The notes under the pieces were generated by a model. The model searched no databases. It was not told the origin of the DNA and saw only the letters and a program-made list of their open reading frames with translations. A stretch of 64,000 nt of DNA from Oscillospiraceae bacterium (GTDB taxonomy: Bacteria; Bacillota; Clostridia; Oscillospirales; Ruminococcaceae): assembly GCA_025757985.1 (NCBI GenBank), contig CP107210.1:62001-126000 (forward strand), read 5' to 3'. Below are positions 24,400-32,260 of the stretch, piece after piece (position 1 is the first letter of the stretch; every line of letters begins with the position of its first letter). A program made the position numbers and the translations under genes.

Positions 24400-25183
24400 G
24401 AAAGCTCGGAAACTTTCGTCCTCTGGCGTGTACCATATTATGACGCGCGGGATCGATAAAACAAGGGTTATGCTGGATGATGCAGATTGTATTCAATTCC
24501 TGTGTTTTCTCAATTTTGTACAAAACGAGGGCTTTCAAGTCTTAGCCTATTGCTTGATGGGCAATCACGTGCACTTACTCGTTAAAACAGACAAAGCCAA
24601 CATTGACGCGTTAGAACTGGCAATGAAAAGGCTGCTTGTACGCTATGTGGCGTACTATAATCGCAAATATGATCGTGTTGGCGGCCTTTTTCAAAATCGA
24701 TATGCGAGTCAACCTGTGGTGACAACAGGGTACTTCTTGAGGGTACTCCGTTATATTCACAATAACCCTGTTGCTGCAAAAATCACAAAAACGCAAGCAC
24801 AATATGAGTGGAGCAGCTATAGAGACTATTTTGGTGGACGCCAAACGTGTCTGTGTGAAGTGCAGACACAATATGCTTTGCAAATCCGCCCACTGGAATG
24901 GCTTAAAAATTGGCACGAGAAAAGCGAGCTGAATCCTGCAAGTTTTTCTGATGTTAACATCTCAAAAGTTAAGGTGGGCGATGATATCGCAATGCAGCTG
25001 ATACAAAATAGAGGCGGCATATCAGCAATCCAAGTTCGCAATTTATCGGACGCGGACAAGGCCGTTCTATTTGGTCGCCTTGTGAATGAGGAAAGGCTGG
25101 GCTTTGCGCAACTGTCCCGACTTACAGGAATTTCCAAGGGAGAAATCAAAAGACTACTGCTGCAAATGGAGGATGATCTATGA
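24392..25183 (+). CDS. REP-associated-type tyrosine transposase (Y1, HUH)
   Basis: 263 aa. The N-terminal YHIMTRGIDKTRVMLDD, the metal-binding HUH in MGNHVHLLVK (His59, His61) and RYIHNNPVAAKITKTQ mark the IS200/IS605-like RAYT family; Tyr121 in RYIHNNP is a candidate nucleophile, not proven. A C-terminal HTH-like part (FAQLSRLTGISKGEIKRLLL) follows, as in many RAYTs. The ATG (24392) overlaps the helicase stop by 8 bases, with GGAGG 9 bases upstream; the stop overlaps the next gene by 4. No IS605-like ends flank it, so it is built into the operon rather than being a separate insertion. Confidence 0.88.
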   Translation: MPRKARKLSSSGVYHIMTRGIDKTRVMLDDADCIQFLCFLNFVQNEGFQVLAYCLMGNHVHLLVKTDKANIDALELAMKRLLVRYVAYYNRKYDRVGGLFQNRYASQPVVTTGYFLRVLRYIHNNPVAAKITKTQAQYEWSSYRDYFGGRQTCLCEVQTQYALQIRPLEWLKNWHEKSELNPASFSDVNISKVKVGDDIAMQLIQNRGGISAIQVRNLSDADKAVLFGRLVNEERLGFAQLSRLTGISKGEIKRLLLQMEDDL

Positions 25184-25962
25184 CGAGTGAAACACGCGAA
25201 AAAATCAATCGTGCGAGTATCATTATTGACAACGCAATGTACTGTGATGAGGACAAATCGCTCCGCGTTATTGGTCGCTTGTATTACGACGGCAAGGAGT
25301 ATGGGGTAGGTATCATCGAGGCAAAAGAAAAGTCAGATACGCTGGATATTAAAACGCCGGAAACATGCCTGACATACAGTGGGGATTATCCCATCTGCGG
25401 TTCTCGGCTGGGCGGTGCTTATGTAAACGACATCGATCAGGCAATTGACGAGTTGTATGCCCTTGCAATTGGAGCGAAAGAAACCTATTGCGCAACGACG
25501 CAATCGGGTATGCTCGCCAAGCTGCGATACTTGATGCAGGACGCATTTGAGCCTTACAGCCCACACGGATATGCCAGTTGGTTCGGCAAAATCTTGCTGT
25601 GGGATATGCGCCCTCTTTTTAACGGTTGGTGTGGAACGGCACGGATTGACACATTGCGCCTCAACTATTATTACAGTGACGGGCAATTGGTATACCTCAA
25701 TTTTGCGGGCAAACCATTGTCTACAGCGCAGGATTCGGCTATTCCTGACCCGATCAGAAAATGCATTGAGGGCGAGATCAAAGCGGAAATCAAACGGAAA
25801 GAAGAGAAAGAAAGAGCGGAACAGCGCAGGATTGCAGCCTACAGCCAAACGATGACAGAGGTCGAATCAGATGGCGACGAGTTTGACTTTGCAGATGTAG
25901 ACGATCCTGCTTTTTGGCGGGAATTTGACGCAATTCAAAACAATGAATGTCCCGAAATATAA
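25180..25962 (+). CDS. Unknown protein, last gene of the cargo operon
   Basis: 260 aa, unrecognised. A globular N-terminal part (residues 1-190, with several conserved-looking Gly, Tyr and Cys such as CLTYSGDYPICGSRLGG) is followed by a charged helix of Lys/Glu repeats (EIKAEIKRKEEKERAEQRR) and an acidic tail (DGDEFDFADVDDPAFWREFD). ATGA overlap with the transposase gene shows translational coupling. The acidic tail resembles a partner-binding peptide. About 50 bases after the stop, the promoter of the RNA candidate begins. Confidence 0.65.
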   Translation: MTSETREKINRASIIIDNAMYCDEDKSLRVIGRLYYDGKEYGVGIIEAKEKSDTLDIKTPETCLTYSGDYPICGSRLGGAYVNDIDQAIDELYALAIGAKETYCATTQSGMLAKLRYLMQDAFEPYSPHGYASWFGKILLWDMRPLFNGWCGTARIDTLRLNYYYSDGQLVYLNFAGKPLSTAQDSAIPDPIRKCIEGEIKAEIKRKEEKERAEQRRIAAYSQTMTEVESDGDEFDFADVDDPAFWREFDAIQNNECPEI

Positions 25963-26011
25963 TCGACGCCGAAATCGAAACATTTACATTTTTAATCCCT
26001 ACTCGTTAGGG

Positions 26012-26494
26012 TATAATATAGATAAGGTCAGAGGGAACGAAAGCTCCCGATGACCTCGGCGTGTTGGAGGGTAGCAGCCTCCGATATGCTGTGTGCTCCT
26101 TGAAAGGTGAATAAGTTCTAGCGCCCATGATGCACGGGCATCCCGAAAGGAGATACTTAGATGGGATTGGCGACTAATAGGATACTTAGAGAATCCACAG
26201 CAAGTAGCCCCCGTACAGGATTGTGCATTGCACTCGTAATGGCCGAGGGACAAAGGAGGAAAACACAGCTCACCGCAAAGACTGTATTGGAATATTAGAT
26301 TTTGGACAATATCAGCATATTATACGATTAGTGGTTATATATAGGTAGACACAATAGCGTACAGATCGTTGGCGCCGATACCTGAAGCGCGGTTGATATC
26401 GTATCCAGACGTGGAGCATTGAGACGCGCGGGTATTATACGACCTGTGTGCAAGCAAAGAGAGGGCATCACCTTGTGTGATACCCTCTTTTTTG
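26012..26494 (+). ncRNA. Long structured RNA candidate with its own promoter and terminator
   Basis: No plausible protein gene lies in 25963-26530. TATAAT at 26012-26017 (no good -35) is preceded directly by the inverted repeat CCCTA-CTCGT-TAGGG (25997-26011). The predicted transcript (from about 26023) opens with a strong hairpin, AGGTCA..GGGA / TCCC..TGACCT. Further stems include GCCC (26123-26126) with GGGC (26136-26139), and ATCCC with GGGAT (26140-26167). GATACTTAGA occurs twice (26152, 26181) and TATTATACGA twice. It ends at the terminator 26460-26494. I do not see the conserved cores of RNase P, tmRNA, 6S or SRP RNA. Confidence 0.65.
26458..26494. terminator. Bidirectional terminator between the RNA candidate and the XRE gene
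   Basis: Stem AGAGGGCATCAC / GTGATACCCTCT around CTTGT, followed by TTTTTT on the plus strand and A/T runs on the other side. Confidence 0.85.
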
Positions 26495-26530
26495 TTGTGG
26501 TTTTGAATTGTAAACATCAAAATATAGGCG

Positions 26531-26782
26531 TCAGGCTTCTTCTTCATCGTCCAGATTTTCAAAGAGGTCTGATGAAAAGAAGTCAACAAAATCAATTCCG
26601 AATCCCTGACACAGCTTTTTAATCGTAACAACCCCGGTACTTTTGACACGAGCGTAAGAAGAAACGGTTAACTTGAGCGCGGAGGACGATACCCCGCTTA
26701 CCTCCGCCAGATGATTGACCGTCATGTTTTTTTCGCGGCAAAGTTGGAGGATGCGCAGCCGTACCGCCTCTTGTATGCGCAT
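26531..26782 (-). CDS. XRE-family transcriptional regulator
   Basis: 83 aa, a single Cro/C1-type HTH: RIQEAVRLRILQLCREKNMT, VNHLAEVSGVSSSALKLTV (recognition helix) and VVTIKKLCQGFGIDFVDFF, with an acidic tail LDDEEEA. The ATG at 26780-26782 is chosen because GGGGAG is 8 bases upstream; the GTG nine bases earlier abuts that site. It is divergent from the lipoprotein gene and convergent with the RNA candidate, so it may control either; the palindrome at 25997-26011 is one possible target. Confidence 0.88.
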   Translation of the reverse strand: MRIQEAVRLRILQLCREKNMTVNHLAEVSGVSSSALKLTVSSYARVKSTGVVTIKKLCQGFGIDFVDFFSSDLFENLDDEEEA

Positions 26783-26862
26783 CTCTATCACTCCCCGCCT
26801 ATATAATTACCATAATGATAGCGGGTTTTTCAGAAAATTATCGACTATTTATAAACCGTGGA

Positions 26863-26891
26863 TTGAAGAGCAACGTTCCGGGTGATATAAT
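26863..26891 (+). promoter_or_regulatory. Promoter of the Ig-like lipoprotein gene
   Basis: -35 TTGAAG (26863-26868), 17 bases, -10 TATAAT (26886-26891). Confidence 0.75.
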
Positions 26892-26927
26892 TTAAATAAA
26901 GGATGCTCCCGCGAGCCTTGCGCTATC

Positions 26928-27024
26928 GGGGACAGGGATGCCGCTTGCGGTATCCCCTGTCCCCATAGAGCACTCCATAGAGCACTAAAAATAAAAAGCC
27001 GTCGATCCTCAATAGATCGACGGC
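26928..27024 (+). promoter_or_regulatory. Two strong hairpins in the 5' leader of the lipoprotein gene
   Basis: First hairpin GGGGACAGGGAT..GCCGC / GCGG..ATCCCCTGTCCCC (26928-26964). Then the tandem ATAGAGCACT pair. The second hairpin GCCGTCGATC / GATCGACGGC (26998-27024) ends two bases before the AAAGGAGAAG ribosome site. There is no T run after either, so mRNA stabilisation or translational control is likelier than termination. Confidence 0.6.
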
Positions 27025-27041
27025 GAAAGGAGAAGAAACCT

Positions 27042-28361
27042 ATGAAATTTTCAAAAATCCACAAATCACCCGGAACATTCACCCGTATCGCGTGCCTGAT
27101 TATGGCAGTCGCGATGGCCGTCAGTCTGGTTGGCTGCGGTGTTGATATCACCTCAGTTGGTCTGCCCACCGATATTGTAATGGAGAAGGGTGAAACTCAG
27201 CAGCTCAATATCGAGTATGGCACCGACGACAAGGCTGAGCAGGAAAAGATTGCAGAGGCAGCATCCAAACTGAATCTCACTTGGACTTCCTCAGACGAAG
27301 AGGTCGCTACAGTTGATGAGACCGGTCTGGTAACTGCAGTCGGTGCCGGTGAGGCTGATATCACGGTTTCCGTTTCTGACGCAAACATTTCGTCTACGAC
27401 CCACGTAAAGGTCGTGATTACCCCTACCGGAGTCGAGGCTCCCGATTCCATTGAACTCGTCACGAACGGCGAGAACAGCAAGGCCCTTGGAGCCAAAATG
27501 ACGCCCGAGGATGCGACCGAAGTTAAGCTGGCATATGAGTCCAGTGATGAGAGCGTTGCAACCGTCGATGAAAACGGCGTCGTAACCGCAGTCGCCGATG
27601 GCGAGTGCATCATCACCACTTATGTGACTGCTGATATCCCCGCTACTGCAGAGAGTGCAGAAGCAAAGCCTGTTGTAGATGAAGTTACTTCCTCCGAAGC
27701 AGAGGTTGCTGATTCCGCAGCAGATTCCGAAGTCCCTGACGACGCAGCTTCCTCTGAGCCGAAAGACACTACCGATTCTTCGTTCGGTGTTGTGCCTGAT
27801 AGTCTGAGTGCTGAGACCAAGGTTACCGTCACCACGAAGGTTGAGCAGATTGTTTTGAACAAAACGGAAGGTGTCCTGACCGTTGGCAACAGCGTTACTG
27901 TTACCGCTACTGTAACTCCGGATAACGCAACCAACGCTACCGTCAACTGGACATCCAGTGACGAGAAGGTTGCCACGGTAGACAGCAATGGGAAGGTAAC
28001 TGCAGTAGCTGCTGGGAATGCCACAATCAAGGCAACCAGCGAGTCTGATGGGGATGTGAGTGCTGATTATGCGCTCACGGTAAATAAGGCTGCAGCTAAG
28101 CAGAATAAGCCTGCAACGAATTACGGTGGAACTACCAGTTCCGCAGGTGCAGCAGCCGCACCGTCCGCTCCTTCCACGCCCACTTATGTGCCTGAGCCTG
28201 CACCTGCACCGGCACCTGCTCCCGCTGAGCCTTCTCAGCCGAGCGGTGGTAACTCCGGTGGCGGAATGGGAGTGGGGAATTATGTTGACACAGCAAAGCC
28301 CGAGGACAACTTTGGTCAGTCCTCCGGTATTGACTGGACGCAGGGTGCGACTCGTTCGTAA
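27042..28361 (+). CDS. Surface lipoprotein with three bacterial Ig-like (BIG2) domains; 3' end interrupted by a group II intron
   Basis: 439 aa as read without splicing. Signal peptide with lipobox LVGC (Cys32). Three BIG2 repeats with the SSDE.VATVD..G.VTAV core lie near residues 75-110, 165-195 and 305-335, separated by an acidic Ser-rich linker. A Pro/Ala stretch (PEPAPAPAPAPAEPS) and a Gly-rich end follow, suited to crossing the wall. The last codons (GATRS and TAA) lie in the intron that starts at 28345, so the native C-terminus is encoded after the intron. It probably binds a surface or host ligand; the element may alter host surface properties. Confidence 0.85.
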   Translation: MKFSKIHKSPGTFTRIACLIMAVAMAVSLVGCGVDITSVGLPTDIVMEKGETQQLNIEYGTDDKAEQEKIAEAASKLNLTWTSSDEEVATVDETGLVTAVGAGEADITVSVSDANISSTTHVKVVITPTGVEAPDSIELVTNGENSKALGAKMTPEDATEVKLAYESSDESVATVDENGVVTAVADGECIITTYVTADIPATAESAEAKPVVDEVTSSEAEVADSAADSEVPDDAASSEPKDTTDSSFGVVPDSLSAETKVTVTTKVEQIVLNKTEGVLTVGNSVTVTATVTPDNATNATVNWTSSDEKVATVDSNGKVTAVAAGNATIKATSESDGDVSADYALTVNKAAAKQNKPATNYGGTTSSAGAAAAPSAPSTPTYVPEPAPAPAPAPAEPSQPSGGNSGGGMGVGNYVDTAKPEDNFGQSSGIDWTQGATRS

Positions 28362-28956
28362 TTGAAAAGATTACGCACCGCAAGAAATTGCGGGAGAACT
28401 GACAATCCGATAGATAGGGATATCTACCATAAACTCCGACATGCGATATATGACGAAAGTCAAATCGTGTGAAGCTCGGTAAAGTCGGCAGAAGGTTGAC
28501 TCATGAAGCCAACTGATATGCCGGTGGTCCGTACCCATGGTGAGCATGACCGTTTCGGTCTGACGAACCTGCGAAATAAAGGGATACAGTCCATGCAGCG
28601 ATGCATGTCGATGATGCAGCCAAGTAAGGACTTGCGTACGAAAGGCTGCCAAAAAGGTCATCGGTCCCATAGCAGGCACCTAAAGGTATATGTGACGGAT
28701 AGGATTGTTGGAACGGGGAAATGTATCGAGCATCAATAGATGTAAACTGACGAAGAACAATAAGCAGTTGAATCGGTGCAGAAAAGTAGAGGTCGAAGTT
28801 ATGATGGCACTTGTAATGAGTGTTGGAGCAATGGCCTCAAGTCGGTGATAAGTCACCGAGGGAGCGCCGTGTGCGATGAAAGTCGCATGCACGGTGCGGA
28901 GTGGGGGAAAACAAAGAAAACCGCATAGCCGACAATGACCATGCGGTACGAATAAC
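28345..28956 (+). mobile_element. ORF-less group II intron
   Basis: It starts GTGCGACTCG, the typical group II 5' end. Exon bases CGCAGG (28339-28344, IBS1) are fully complementary to CCTGCG (28568-28573, EBS1), and TTGACT (28330-28335, IBS2) to AGTCAA (28458-28463, EBS2). Domain V is at about 28861-28900 (GCCGTGTGCGATGAAAGTCG with pairing partner GCATGCACGGTGC). A domain VI-like stem ACCGCAT/ATGCGGT lies at 28920-28947. No reverse transcriptase is encoded. The 3' end is uncertain within about 10 bases; AC at 28956 is one candidate, and its splicing would continue the lipoprotein for about 14 codons. Confidence 0.88.
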
Positions 28957-28971
28957 ATCTGGCACAGAGAG

Positions 28972-29127
28972 ATGTTAGGCGATATTTATATTTTACATGA
29001 TTATGTGAAAACAGTCAACGATAAAATATCGGATATCGATACATCGCGCGTTATTCGTAGAATTGTTACCTATCACTATACAGTTCTTGTGGAACAAACC
29101 AAACAGAGGGAGACTAAAAAATTATAA
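28972..29127 (+). CDS. Small open frame after the intron, doubtful
   Basis: 51 codons beginning MLGDIYILHDYVKTVNDKIS and ending KQRETKKL. The composition looks protein-like (a balanced, amphipathic helix in the second half), but the ribosome site is weak (AGAGAG directly before the ATG). Joining it in frame to the first exon would need an intron end in A, which is unusual for group II introns. It could be a remnant of the interrupted gene region or a small independent peptide. Confidence 0.3.
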   Translation: MLGDIYILHDYVKTVNDKISDIDTSRVIRRIVTYHYTVLVEQTKQRETKKL

Positions 29128-29187
29128 ATAGTTAGGAGTGTTGCAACTATGTAGATTTAAAAAGACCGCTTTTGCGGTTGGCTTCTT

Positions 29188-29288
29188 AGTGTAGCCTCTA
29201 CGTGGCGAAGCTAGGCAACGTTGCTTTGCAGCAATGGCAAATACACTATAACAGCTACTTCAACGAGTTATGGGGACAGTCCCGATTT
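29188..29288 (+). other. Structured non-coding region upstream of the Rep-like gene
   Basis: A closing stem AGTGTA / TACACT (29188-29247) encloses GTTGCTTTGCAGCAAT (stem TTGCT/AGCAA). ACCGC-TTTT-GCGGT lies just upstream, and GGGAC/GTCCC followed by TTTTTT lies at 29275-29290. No gene is seen in 29128-29650. Position before an initiator gene makes an origin or a control RNA possible; neither is shown. Confidence 0.4.
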
Positions 29289-29332
29289 TTTAATGATGAA
29301 ACGCAAAAAAACAGAAAGCGGCATGCTTTGAG

Positions 29333-29347
29333 AGGTTGACATCAAAA
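29333..29347 (+). repeat. Direct repeat AGGTTGACATCAAAA, copy 1
   Basis: Identical 15-mer at 30849-30863. Each copy is followed by a related hairpin with GCAGTCGTC and a CTTTTTGTT tail (29392-29437 and 30869-30904), so the Rep-like gene is flanked by two copies of one module. Confidence 0.75.
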
Positions 29348-29391
29348 CTCAGATCCCCCCAAAAGTGCTATAAAAGTTGTCCACAAAAATA

Positions 29392-29437
29392 GGGACGGCG
29401 CAGTCGTCTTCGACGACCTGCACCGTCCTCTTTTTGT
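29392..29437 (+). terminator. Terminator-like hairpin before the Rep-like gene
   Basis: GGACGGCGCAGTCGTC / GACGACCTGCACCGTCC (one mismatch region), then TCTTTTTGTT. Confidence 0.75.
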
Positions 29438-29650
29438 TGCGAGAAAACAGAAAAAAGAGAAATTGCATAAAATAATAGCGGTTAATCTTGATTATTTAAA
29501 AAGGAGAAGTTTAAGTAAAAACAACATGCTTCTCGTTATTTTTGCTGCACACAGGAAATAAGAAGATAAATTGCGTCTAAAAGGCAAGACGTCTCTTTAT
29601 TTTTCGCTGGGAATATGCTACAATGGGGAAAATGTTTGAGGAGATTTGCA

Positions 29651-30847
29651 ATGACTGAATACGATAACGCGCCGCGACCGCCGCAGAGTTACCTTACAGA
29701 TGCGGAATGGAATGCGATTTGCGTCTACTTTGGTGGCAACGGCCGGGGAACATGCCAGCCGGAGGACTTGAAAAGAAGCGGCGATGTGGTGAAGCAACTG
29801 CAAGAATTGGCAAATAAGTATAAGTCATGTACAAAAAAAGGAATCTGCTATTTGTGTGGCACGTCAAACAGGATTGCGGCGTGGGGCATCTGTCAGGCGT
29901 GTTACAGTAGCTTACGCAATAGGAAACTGCGCACGGGGGAGCTGATGCGGCCAATGCACCTGAATCAGCAGGAGACGGATGGTTCGGAAAGGAGCTGCCT
30001 ATGCTGCGGAAAGCAGGAATATTATGCGCAGGGCTTGTGCAGGAATTGCTACGCGGCATATCGTTATAGCAAAATCAAAATGTCTGTGACTCAGTTTGCC
30101 GCTTGCCGCCGCGCTGCGCTGCAGCTGCGGGGTGAACTTCCGCTCACGGAGAGCACGGGCAGCGAATATGCGCCCGCCCCTCGGACGACACCACCGGTCA
30201 GAGCGGAAAAGGCGGCAGAAATCTGCATACAGAAAATCCCGGCAGGAGACAAGGAACTGCTTCGTGTTCTGCTGGAAAGTGCAGCAGCCCAAAAGGGGCT
30301 TGCCGCAGAAGTTGAAATCAGCAAGACGGCCTATGCAGAGGCAAGAGGCATTCCGGCAGAGGAAAAGGCAATCCGCAGAGACATCACAAAAATACTGAAT
30401 GAGAATGTGGTTTGGCTCCCGGCCGAGGAAAACAGCATGTCCTGCTCCTTCCGTTGGCTGCAGGGCGCACAAATCAAAAGGAACAGCGTTGTGCTCTCCT
30501 TGAATGAGTGGCTACGCGGCAGTGCCTTTGCGCAGGCGGTTGTCAGTGCGGAGAAACCTCTTGAGACGAAGAGCAAATACAGCGCCCGAATGTATGCGTA
30601 TTGCCTTGAACACCGCCCAGAGTACCGTATTCGGGAGCAGAACGGGCAACCCTATACTGTCACCCTTAGGCAGCTTACAAAAGCTCTAGACTGCCCGCTG
30701 GTGACGTGGACGGACATCAAGCGCTATGTGCTGGATAAGGCTAAAGACGACCTGAACGGGAAATCAGACGTGACTTTCGACTATGAAATCTGCGAGAAGA
30801 AAGGAAAACGGGTCGTCGCCATAGCTTTGAAAATAGAGTACTGTTGA
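29651..30847 (+). CDS. Zinc-finger protein with Rep_3-like winged-helix C-terminus (putative replication initiator)
   Basis: 398 aa. Two zinc-finger-like Cys pairs: C66-x2-C69 with C81-x2-C84 and C116-x2-C119 with C130-x2-C133 (CYLCG..CQACY and CLCCG..CRNCY). The C-terminal 100 residues (KYSARMYAYCLEHRPEYR, LRQLTKALDC, DIKRYVLDKAKDDLNG, KGKRVVAIALKIEY) follow the pattern of the Rep_3 winged helix of plasmid initiators; this is my pattern match. The middle region has a second winged-helix-like stretch. The ATG at 29651 has GAGGAG 7 bases upstream. It would make the element able to replicate after excision, or act as its regulator. Confidence 0.7.
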   Translation: MTEYDNAPRPPQSYLTDAEWNAICVYFGGNGRGTCQPEDLKRSGDVVKQLQELANKYKSCTKKGICYLCGTSNRIAAWGICQACYSSLRNRKLRTGELMRPMHLNQQETDGSERSCLCCGKQEYYAQGLCRNCYAAYRYSKIKMSVTQFAACRRAALQLRGELPLTESTGSEYAPAPRTTPPVRAEKAAEICIQKIPAGDKELLRVLLESAAAQKGLAAEVEISKTAYAEARGIPAEEKAIRRDITKILNENVVWLPAEENSMSCSFRWLQGAQIKRNSVVLSLNEWLRGSAFAQAVVSAEKPLETKSKYSARMYAYCLEHRPEYRIREQNGQPYTVTLRQLTKALDCPLVTWTDIKRYVLDKAKDDLNGKSDVTFDYEICEKKGKRVVAIALKIEYC

Positions 30848-30848
30848 A

Positions 30849-30863
30849 AGGTTGACATCAAAA
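30849..30863 (+). repeat. Direct repeat AGGTTGACATCAAAA, copy 2
   Basis: Second copy of the 15-mer found at 29333-29347. It begins two bases after the stop codon of the Rep-like gene. Confidence 0.75.
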
Positions 30864-30868
30864 ATCCG

Positions 30869-30904
30869 GTGCAGTCGTCAACGATGATCTGCACTAGGCT
30901 TTTT
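30869..30904 (+). terminator. Terminator after the Rep-like gene
   Basis: GTGCAG / CTGCAC stem with inner CGTC-GATG pairing, followed by a CTTTTTG run. The rest of 30905-31150 is AT-rich with no gene seen. Confidence 0.7.
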
Positions 30905-31154
30905 GTTTGCGTCTGCTGTTCAGCGCCACGATTTTGAGCGAGTTATTTGGATTTTTTGGCAAAAATGCAAAAACTTTTGCAAAATCATTTGTTCATAGCA
31001 ACGTTGAAAAGCAGGGGCGACCTAACAAACCGTTACCCGTGCTAATATTATATTGATTCCATATTTTAAATATCAAAACAACATATAGAGCGTCACCAAG
31101 CATTATCAATGGAGACCGTAGGAAAGGCCGCTTGCGGCCAAAATTTTTGAAACG

Positions 31155-31185
31155 AAAAAGCCGGGGGCCTTTCGGCTCCCGGTCC
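31155..31185 (-). terminator. Terminator of the SprT-like gene
   Basis: On the minus strand: ACCGGGAGCC / GGCCCCCGGC stem with loop GAAA, then TTTTTCG. Confidence 0.8.
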
Positions 31186-31188
31186 TTG

Positions 31189-31836
31189 TTATTGCGCAAC
31201 CATCAACATGTCGCAGTCTGCACACTTGATATTGACGGCTTTGGTGGCGCGTACGCTGTTGTGACAGCAGGGGCAGACATACTTGATGCTGTGGCTATTA
31301 GCGCCCTTTCCGGGGCTCCCTGCGCCTCCTACGGCGTTTCCTGCCCCTGTTCCGCGTGAGGTATAGGCACATTCGATGCGGTTCATCCGAATGTCGTCCC
31401 AGCCTTGCTCCAGAACGAACTCACAAAGGGCTTCCGTTGGCTCTGTTATGCTCCAACCGATGCGCGGGTTATAACTGATTTTCAGGTCACGGGCTTCGGC
31501 GGCGGCTTTGAATTTTTTGTTGTGATACTGCCCGCCCCTGCTGCAATCCTGTATGCCGCGCTGCATATTGTAGATGTGTATGCACTCGTGGAGTTCAGAT
31601 GCAACAATTTCGAAAATGCTTCTGTCAAGAGTTCCTGCCCCGATATTTAACTCCCTGCGGGTAGTATCTCCACGTTGCCATGCCTTGCCGATGGTAACAT
31701 GTGCGTATGCCTTGGGCGTACTCTGTATCGTGATGATGGGTTCCTCTAATTCGCCGTTGAAATACTTCGCGTTCAATGCGCGGAAAATTTTCTCGAGATA
31801 ACCTGCAGTTCGGCTTGTTTTGACGGTTTCTTTCAT
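31189..31836 (-). CDS. SprT-like zinc metallopeptidase
   Basis: 215 aa. Zinc site SELHECIHIYN (His83, Glu84, His87) and a probable third ligand His105 in YHNKKF form the SprT pattern. A C-terminal zinc ribbon follows (CPCCHNS ... CADCDML, residues 188-210). SprT-like proteins (Spartan in eukaryotes) degrade proteins cross-linked to DNA or act in DNA repair. Versions are common on mobile elements, where they may clear covalent or tight complexes during replication or transfer. GAGGA precedes the ATG. It is the last gene before the right end. Confidence 0.88.
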   Translation of the reverse strand: MKETVKTSRTAGYLEKIFRALNAKYFNGELEEPIITIQSTPKAYAHVTIGKAWQRGDTTRRELNIGAGTLDRSIFEIVASELHECIHIYNMQRGIQDCSRGGQYHNKKFKAAAEARDLKISYNPRIGWSITEPTEALCEFVLEQGWDDIRMNRIECAYTSRGTGAGNAVGGAGSPGKGANSHSIKYVCPCCHNSVRATKAVNIKCADCDMLMVAQ

Positions 31837-31932
31837 TTTCGTATCCTCGCTTTCGTTTTTTCAATCTCGGCATCCGTATCCCGGAGGGATAAGGGGTTGC
31901 GGGTTGTTCCGCGTTAGCGGACGAAAGCGAAG

Positions 31933-32020
31933 CAGGGAGGCAGTCAAGGTGATCGTGGAATACCGCAGCCCATTTGTTAAAGCGAGGATATGCCGCGAAA
32001 GCGCCTTTACTGCCTCCCTG
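31933..32020. other. Long inverted repeat near the right end of the element
   Basis: CAGGGAGGCAGTCAAGG (31933-31949) pairs with CCTTTACTGCCTCCCTG (32004-32020) with one mismatch, across a 54-base loop. No gene is seen in 31837-32303. It may be a structured RNA or an origin-type site; no relaxase is present to support an oriT. Confidence 0.6.
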
Positions 32021-32073
32021 ATACGGTTTAAGATTGTTGCGGGAACAACAAAAAGCCTTCGTGCGGTGAGGAT

Positions 32074-32238
32074 AACGGCCAAAATTAACGGCCAGAAAGT
32101 TTGCCTATAAGCGAATGTTAAGTCCTTTGAAAATTTTTGAAAAGAAAATTGTTCCTTTTGCCTTGAAATGAAAAAGTTGGTTGTCGAAGAACTGGAAATA
32201 AGAAAAAAATCAGGGAACGGCCAAATAACGGCCAGAAC
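32074..32238 (+). repeat. Tandem arm-type repeats, right end of the element (two pairs)
   Basis: AACGGCCAAAATTAACGGCC (32074 on, extended by AGAAA) and AACGGCCAAATAACGGCC (32216 on, extended by AGAAC) repeat the pair found at 18271-18294. Together they look like arm sites for the integrase's N-terminal domain. Confidence 0.75.
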
Positions 32239-32260
32239 ATCCCAAAACGGCAAAAAAATA

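Noticed and set aside
24392..25183. A free-standing IS200/IS605 insertion in the cargo operon
   Set aside because: The gene overlaps both neighbours in translation and there is no room for subterminal hairpin ends.
26018..26494. RNase P, tmRNA, 6S or SRP RNA
   Set aside because: The conserved core sequences of these RNAs (for example GAGGAAAGUCC of RNase P, tRNA-like ends of tmRNA) are not present.
28503..28739. Open frame inside the group II intron as a maturase
   Set aside because: Only about 78 codons, with no reverse-transcriptase motif such as YADD; it is a chance frame over the intron's structured domains.
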